27,614 nucleotides of DNA from positions 1 to 27,614 of the forward strand of contig CAVBBU010000013.1 in NCBI GenBank assembly GCA_963593765.1, given 5' to 3'. This document shows positions 23,119 to 27,614 of the stretch, piece by piece (position 1 is the stretch's first letter; each line of letters begins with the position of its first letter). The translations under genes and the position numbers were made by a program. The notes beneath the pieces were generated by a model that ran no database searches, was not told where the DNA came from, and saw only the letters and a list, made by a program, of their open reading frames with translations. The DNA comes from CAVBBU01 sp963593765. GTDB lineage: Bacteria; Bacillota; Clostridia; Lachnospirales; Lachnospiraceae.

Positions 23119-24453
23119 ATGGATGAAAACCTATTAAAAAGAGTTCTTCCACATAGTATAGAAGCAGAGCAGTCTGTTATAGGTGCTGTGCTTATGGATC
23201 CCGAGTGCATTAGCTCCATCGCTGATATGATTAGCGAGGATGATTTTTATTCTAAGCAATACGGGATTATGTTTGGTGCACTTATAGAGCTGTATAATGA
23301 CAGAAGAGACATAGACCTAGTTACTCTTCAGGATAAGCTTAAGGAGAAGGATGTACCGCCAGAGGTAAGCTCGCTTGAGTATGTAAGAGATATAGTTAAT
23401 ACAGTTCCAACATCTGCTAATGTAAAATCATATGCAAATATAGTATATGAAAAGTCTATGCTAAGAAGGCTGATTAGATCCTGTGAGCATATAACAGACA
23501 TAAGCTATGCTGGCAATGACAGCCTAGATGCTATACTTGATGAATCCGAAAAGGATATATTTAATGTATTGCAATCTAAGACAAGCAGCGAGTTTACGCC
23601 TATAAGACAGGTTGCTATGGAAGCCCTTAAAAGGATTCAAAAGGCATCTGAAACTAAAGAGGTGGTTACAGGAGTTCCAACTGGCTTTACAGATCTTGAT
23701 TATAAGACAAGCGGACTTCAGCCATCAGACTTTGTTCTTGTAGCGGCAAGACCTTCTATGGGTAAGACTGCATTTGTTCTTAATATAATAGAGTATGTAT
23801 GCATGAAGAAAAATATGCCTGCGATTATATTCTCACTTGAGATGAGTAAGGAGCAGCTGGTCAACAGACTTTTTGCTATGGAGTCACACCTTGATGCACA
23901 AAAGATAAGAACAGGTCAGATATATAACGAGGAGTGGAGCACACTTGTAGATGCAGTAGCAAAGGTAAGCAAGTCTAATCTTATTATAGATGACACACCG
24001 GGTATATCTATAGGAGAGCTTAGAAGCAAATGCAGGCGTATGAAGCTAGAGCATGGGCTAAGTCTAATTGTTATAGATTACCTGCAGCTTATGAGTGCCG
24101 GCGGAAAGAGAAGTGAAAACAGGCAGCAGGAGATATCAGAAATATCCAGAAACCTAAAGGCACTTGCAAGGGAAATGCAGGCTCCTGTTATAGCACTTTC
24201 ACAGCTGTCTCGTGCGTGCGAGAGCAGACCGGATCACAGACCTATGCTTTCAGACCTTAGAGAGTCTGGAGCTATAGAGCAGGATGCAGACCTTGTAATG
24301 TTTATATATAGAGATGATTATTATAATAAGGACAGCGACCATCCGGGAGAAGCAGAGATAATTATAGCTAAGCAGCGTAACGGCCCTATAGGCACGGTTA
24401 ATCTTGCTTGGCTTGCCGAGACTACTAGATTTGCAAATATGGAAAGGCAGTAG
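23119..24453 (+). CDS. dnaB: replicative DNA helicase DnaB (DnaC in Bacillus)
   Basis: 444 residues. Hexameric 5'-3' helicase of the replication fork. The N-terminal helical domain begins RVLPHSIEAEQSVIGAVL and interacts with primase; a linker precedes the RecA-like motor (from about 180). Walker A is ARPSMGKTA (210-218), Walker B LIVIDYLQLM (316-325), followed by the QLSR and ESRPDHRPMLSDLRESG motifs including the arginine finger region. Length matches the family; no intein. It starts 14 nt after rplI, with GGAG at 23104-23107, so both are co-transcribed with gdpP. Confidence 0.97.
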   Translation: MDENLLKRVLPHSIEAEQSVIGAVLMDPECISSIADMISEDDFYSKQYGIMFGALIELYNDRRDIDLVTLQDKLKEKDVPPEVSSLEYVRDIVNTVPTSANVKSYANIVYEKSMLRRLIRSCEHITDISYAGNDSLDAILDESEKDIFNVLQSKTSSEFTPIRQVAMEALKRIQKASETKEVVTGVPTGFTDLDYKTSGLQPSDFVLVAARPSMGKTAFVLNIIEYVCMKKNMPAIIFSLEMSKEQLVNRLFAMESHLDAQKIRTGQIYNEEWSTLVDAVAKVSKSNLIIDDTPGISIGELRSKCRRMKLEHGLSLIVIDYLQLMSAGGKRSENRQQEISEISRNLKALAREMQAPVIALSQLSRACESRPDHRPMLSDLRESGAIEQDADLVMFIYRDDYYNKDSDHPGEAEIIIAKQRNGPIGTVNLAWLAETTRFANMERQ

Positions 24454-24539
24454 AGCTGCAGTCAAAGTAAGATTTTGTGTAAGGGAATGGAATTTACAGA
24501 AATAAATATATTCGTAATATAAATGTCAGCAAATTTATG

Positions 24540-24567
24540 TAGACAAATACACAACATGTGGTAAAAT
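24540..24567 (+). promoter_or_regulatory. probable promoter of the wall-binding repeat protein gene
   Basis: TAGACA (24540-24545), 16-nt spacer, TAAAAT (24562-24567). The start codon follows about 67 nt later. Confidence 0.5.
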
Positions 24568-24634
24568 TAAGAAATAATAGCACAAGTGTATAGATTTACT
24601 AGATAACATAAATTATTTGTATTAGGAGCAGAAT

Positions 24635-26002
24635 ATGAAAAAAAGGATATGGCTTGTACCGATGCTTGCATTAGCCATAGCAGCTGCAGCAGGCGTTAGT
24701 GCATATGCGGCAGAGGGCTGGCAAAAGGAAAATGACAAGTGGGTATACTACAACAGCTCTGGGAACAAAATATATGACAAGTGGGTTAAGGGAGCTGATG
24801 ACAAGTGGCGTTGGGTCAATAGCTATGGAGAGATGGCTGTTAGCAGCTGGGTAGATAATGATACCTACTACGTAGACTCTGACGGTATATATCTTGTTAG
24901 TCAATGGCTCAAGCTTAATGATGAAACAAATGGAGAGGTTTGGTACTACTTTAATAATAAGGGTAAGGCTGTTAAGGAAGCTTGGCAGCAGATAAATAAT
25001 AAGTGGTATTATTTTGATTATGATGGCAAGATGCTAACGGGCTGGATACTTGATGACATGTACTATTGCGGTAGTGATGGTGCTATGAAGACAGGCTGGC
25101 AGAAGCTTGAGGACCCAAACAATAACGACACAGATAATCAAAACAAAACCACACCTTATGTTGGCAATACTAAGGATGAAGATGATGATAATACGCACTA
25201 TTATTATTTCTCTACGTCTAATGGTAAGAAGGCTGTTCCTACTTTAAATGGTGCGGATTATGGCGAAAAGAAGATCGATGGCAAGAAGTATTGCTTCGAT
25301 GAAAATGGAGCTATGCAAACCGGTTGGGTTAATGTAGTAACTAGCGGAAGCACATCAGATATAACTGACTTTAGATATTATAATAGTGATGGTAGTATAA
25401 GAACTGGTTGGTATTCACTAGAGCCACCAGATGAGATGATGGCTAACTATGATGATGATGTCGTTTGGTTTTACTTCTCATCAACAGGAGTGCCTAAGGC
25501 TGCAGATAGCAGCATGCATAGAACATCAGACTTCGTAAAGATTAATGGAAAGACCTACCTGTTTGATGAAAACGGAACGCCAGTATACGGACTACAGAAG
25601 GTATATAACTCAAGCTATGATAGCTATGATGCATATTATTTTGGAACTAAGAATCAGTGCACAACCCAGTCTGGAAAGATATCTATAGAAGAGGGCGATG
25701 GAACAAAGTCAACATTCTATTTCCAAAAGAATGGAAGCGGATATACAGGAGTGCATGATAATTATCTATATTATAAGGGTAAGATCCAAAAGGCAGACAG
25801 TGGCTGCGGATATCAGGCTATATATGTAGATGGTACTAATTATGTAGTAAATACATCTGGACGTGTAGAAAAGAACAAGACAGTTAAGGACAAGGATGGA
25901 GTAAAGTATACTACATCATCAGGTGGTGTTTTAATGCTGATAGATGGCTATATAGTAGATGATTACGTGGGAGATGCAGCTACAGAGCCAGTATTTGACT
26001 AA
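24635..26002 (+). CDS. secreted cell-wall-binding (choline-binding type) repeat protein
   Basis: 455 residues. Signal peptide 1-26 (MKKRIWLVPMLALAIAAAAG, cleavage after AYA). The rest is a chain of about 20-residue aromatic repeats of the type GW-x-KWYYFD-x-DGKMLTGW: for example WVYYNSSG, KWYYFDYDGKMLTGWI, YYCGSDGAMKTGWQKL, KYCFDENGAMQTGWV, FRYYNSDGSIRTGWYSL, and further, more divergent units toward the C-terminus. Such repeats bind phosphocholine on teichoic acids in pneumococcus and glucans or other wall glycans elsewhere. No separate catalytic domain is evident, so the protein may be an adhesin, a scaffold, or an attachment module. Acidic linkers (DDDN, DNQN) separate blocks. AGGAGC lies 6 nt before the start. 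Ligand inferred only. Confidence 0.85.
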   Translation: MKKRIWLVPMLALAIAAAAGVSAYAAEGWQKENDKWVYYNSSGNKIYDKWVKGADDKWRWVNSYGEMAVSSWVDNDTYYVDSDGIYLVSQWLKLNDETNGEVWYYFNNKGKAVKEAWQQINNKWYYFDYDGKMLTGWILDDMYYCGSDGAMKTGWQKLEDPNNNDTDNQNKTTPYVGNTKDEDDDNTHYYYFSTSNGKKAVPTLNGADYGEKKIDGKKYCFDENGAMQTGWVNVVTSGSTSDITDFRYYNSDGSIRTGWYSLEPPDEMMANYDDDVVWFYFSSTGVPKAADSSMHRTSDFVKINGKTYLFDENGTPVYGLQKVYNSSYDSYDAYYFGTKNQCTTQSGKISIEEGDGTKSTFYFQKNGSGYTGVHDNYLYYKGKIQKADSGCGYQAIYVDGTNYVVNTSGRVEKNKTVKDKDGVKYTTSSGGVLMLIDGYIVDDYVGDAATEPVFD

Positions 26003-26023
26003 GAAAAATATTGTATGTATAAT
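25995..26023 (+). promoter_or_regulatory. promoter of the MATE exporter gene
   Basis: TTGACT (25995-26000) overlaps the last codons of the wall-binding protein; 17-nt spacer, perfect TATAAT (26018-26023). The expected start near 26030 is inside the following terminator stem. Confidence 0.65.
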
Positions 26024-26050
26024 ATGCCGAGCTTATGCTCGGCGTATTTT
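26024..26050 (+). terminator. terminator of the wall-binding protein gene
   Basis: GCCGAGC (26026-26032) and GCTCGGC (26037-26043) form a 7-bp GC-rich stem around TTAT, with short extra pairing outside and a GTATTTT tail. Confidence 0.75.
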
Positions 26051-26185
26051 CACTTTATGGGAGATTGCGTCTTATGAAGTAAAAATATGTTTCTCATGTT
26101 ATAGAAAAAATAATTGTAAGGCTAGAAGAAGCTTCTAAAATTGTATTTTATGAAACAGTAACGCTATGTTGAAAGAAGATTAATC

Positions 26186-27532
26186 ATGTCAAAAAATATT
26201 ACTAAGGATATGACATCAGGTGCTATCACACCTATGCTTATAGAATTTACCATACCACTTATACTTGGCAATCTGCTTCAGCTTGCATATAATGCAGCAG
26301 ACTCTGCCATAGTAGGACATTTTGTAGGAGAGCAGGCACTAGCTGCCATAGGTATAAGCTCGCCTATAGTTACAGCATGCATACTCTTTATTAACGGACT
26401 TTGCATGGGAGCATCAGTTATAATGTCGACTATGTTTGGTGCTAAGGACATGAAGGGACTTAAAAGGGAAATAAGCACAACTATGGTCTGCGGTCTTATC
26501 TTTGCATTAGTTGTATCGCTGCTTTGCGTTATATTTACACCACAAATTTTAAGTGCCATAAAAACTCCAAGCGATGTTATGAAGGATGGAGTAATGTATC
26601 TAAGAATATATTTTGTAGGGATGGTATTTACATTTGTATATAATTTTTATTCTTCGACATTAAGGGCACTTGGCGACAGCAGGTCTCCACTTTATTTTCT
26701 TGCGCTAAGTAGCATATTAAATGTAGTAGGAGATCTTATCTTTGTTATATGCTTTCACTCAGGAGTAGAGGGCTGTGCAATCAGTACTGTTCTAAGCGAA
26801 GCATTATGCTGCGTGCTATGCAGTGAATATGTTAAAAGAAAAATAGATATTCTTAGACTTGGAAGAGAATGGTTAGTAGTAGATAAGGATCTACTCTTTA
26901 AAACTATAAGCTATGGATGGGCTACGGCTACGCAGCAGGCTGTTGTTCCATTTGGGAAGATACTTTGTCAAACTATGATAAATACACTTGGAACCTCTGC
27001 AGTAGCGGCTGTAGCTGCAACAAGTCGATTGGATGATTTTGCGATACTGCCTATGCAAAATATTTCATTTGCAGTGACAGCATTTATGGCACAAAACATA
27101 GGGGCAAAAAAATATGACAGAGTAAAGAAGGGCTTTAAGGAAGGCTTGATGCTTAACTTTGCATATGCAGCTATAGTTGTAGTAGTATGCCTAATGGCTG
27201 CGAAGCCTATGGTTAGCTTCTTTACAAACGATGACAAAGTAATAGAGCTTGGGACAATGTATATGAAGGTTATGGCACTATTTTATCTAATGCCAGCATA
27301 TACTAATTCTATGCAGGGGCTCTTTAGAGCATTTGGAAGGATGAGGCAGACTCTTTTTGCTACTATATCAAACATAGGCGGAAGAGTAGTATCACTTTAT
27401 ATACTTATGTTTGTATGCGGACTTGAGCTTGTAGCAGTTCCGCTGTCATTTGCATTCGGCTGGATAGTTATGATATTATACGAAACTCCTATCACGGTAA
27501 ATCAATACAAAAAAATCCCCTCACAGTCGTGA
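26186..27532 (+). CDS. MATE-family multidrug/metabolite exporter
   Basis: 448 residues, about 12 membrane spans in two homologous halves, the standard length for MATE. N-half begins with MLIEFTIPLILGNLLQLAYNAADSAIVGHFVGEQALAAIG, the most conserved part of the family; the second half repeats the pattern (ATQQAVVPFGKILCQTMINTLGTSAVAAVAATSRLDDFAILPMQNISFAVTAFMAQNIGA). It exports cationic compounds in exchange for Na+ or H+; the substrate cannot be told. Start ATG 26186 follows GAAAGAAGATTAATC, a weak site. It has its own promoter and a leader of about 155 nt, and ends in a terminator shared with a convergent gene. The two flanking wall-binding repeat genes do not obviously relate to it. Confidence 0.92.
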   Translation: MSKNITKDMTSGAITPMLIEFTIPLILGNLLQLAYNAADSAIVGHFVGEQALAAIGISSPIVTACILFINGLCMGASVIMSTMFGAKDMKGLKREISTTMVCGLIFALVVSLLCVIFTPQILSAIKTPSDVMKDGVMYLRIYFVGMVFTFVYNFYSSTLRALGDSRSPLYFLALSSILNVVGDLIFVICFHSGVEGCAISTVLSEALCCVLCSEYVKRKIDILRLGREWLVVDKDLLFKTISYGWATATQQAVVPFGKILCQTMINTLGTSAVAAVAATSRLDDFAILPMQNISFAVTAFMAQNIGAKKYDRVKKGFKEGLMLNFAYAAIVVVVCLMAAKPMVSFFTNDDKVIELGTMYMKVMALFYLMPAYTNSMQGLFRAFGRMRQTLFATISNIGGRVVSLYILMFVCGLELVAVPLSFAFGWIVMILYETPITVNQYKKIPSQS

Positions 27533-27543
27533 GAGGATTTTTC
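27509..27543. terminator. bidirectional terminator between the MATE gene and a convergent gene
   Basis: AAAAATCCCCTCAC pairs with GTGAGAGGATTTTT (one mismatch) around AGTC, with A and T tracts on either side, so it works in both directions. The MATE stop codon TGA (27530-27532) lies in the right arm. Confidence 0.85.
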
Positions 27544-27552
27544 TATGCATAT

Positions 27553-27614
27553 TCAACGAATCTTCGTCATCTCGCCCTCGTCGTTGACATAGTAGTTATC
27601 TACCCAGTCATCAG
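27553..27614 (-). CDS. C-terminal end of a second cell-wall-binding repeat protein (partial)
   Basis: Read on the minus strand, the last bases of the window encode DDWVDNYYVNDEGEMTKIR followed by TGA (27553-27555 on the plus strand). The pattern W-x3-YYV-x2-xGEM is a cell-wall-binding/choline-binding repeat, closely like SSWVDNDTYYVDSDGIY in the protein at 24635-26002. The gene runs off the right edge and converges on the MATE gene, sharing its terminator. Only 19 residues are visible, so the rest of the protein, including any catalytic domain, is unknown. Confidence 0.75.
   Translation of the reverse strand, partial: DDWVDNYYVNDEGEMTKIR

Noticed and set aside
1..27614. CRISPR arrays, tRNA, rRNA, transposase or phage genes
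   Set aside because: Looked for regular repeat-spacer patterns, tRNA-like arms with CCA ends and recombinase motifs; none found outside the N block.

Overview
The window looks like chromosome of a low-GC, monoderm Clostridia-type anaerobe. Support: AT-rich genes with very frequent ATA and AGA codons, strong AGGAGG-type ribosome binding sites, TTGACA/TATAAT promoters, an oxygen-sensitive class III ribonucleotide reductase, the Firmicutes gdpP-rplI-dnaB cluster, and cell-wall (choline-binding type) repeat proteins. My best guess is a Mogibacterium/Anaerovoracaceae-like bacterium, but that is an impression from gene content, not a proof. One block of 843 N (19221-20063) hides the end of nrdG and the start of trpS.

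Layout. 1-300: a GC-richer leader with a long imperfect inverted repeat. 307-2744: two tandem secreted TolC-like coiled-coil proteins. 2798-3748 (minus): a membrane-anchored family 2 glycosyltransferase. 3968-4801: a secreted transglutaminase-like protein. 4820-7564: a metal-resistance operon (promoter, SmtB/ArsR-type operator, two-site ArsR sensor, free-standing HMA protein, CadA-type P1B ATPase, terminator). 7565-7836: a structured intergenic region. 7837-14477: a surface-polymer locus with a CDP-glycerol glycerophosphotransferase-family protein, a YidC-fold/alkaline-phosphatase-fold fusion of 927 aa, a winged-helix/LicC-like cytidylyltransferase and an APC permease. 14556-16280: thrH and ilvE. 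16365-19220: NrdR-box-controlled nrdD and nrdG. 20064-24453: trpS (3' part), gdpP, rplI, dnaB. 24635-26002: a cell-wall-binding repeat protein. 26186-27532: a MATE exporter. 27553-27614 (minus): the tail of a second wall-binding repeat protein.

How it fits together. The most interesting part is 7837-14477. The genes are tightly packed on one strand and combine polymerase-type glycerophosphotransferase, a membrane phosphotransferase fused to an Oxa1/YidC fold, a CDP-choline-type nucleotidyltransferase and an uptake permease. Together with the choline-binding-type repeat proteins at the right end, this suggests a pathway that makes and decorates a surface polymer with a CDP-activated amino-alcohol phosphate such as phosphocholine. 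No choline kinase (LicA) or LicD is visible in the window, so this remains a hypothesis.

Unexpected structure. A ~193-bp element at 9057-9249, flanked by AAAATT direct repeats, folds into an end hairpin plus a three-armed cloverleaf. It sits in the 3' end of the glycerophosphotransferase gene and replaces its natural tail with about 71 odd residues. At nrdD, nrdG and the MATE gene, a -10 box sits exactly at the 5' edge of a terminator hairpin, so transcripts from the local promoter would lack the 5' arm while read-through from upstream would be stopped.
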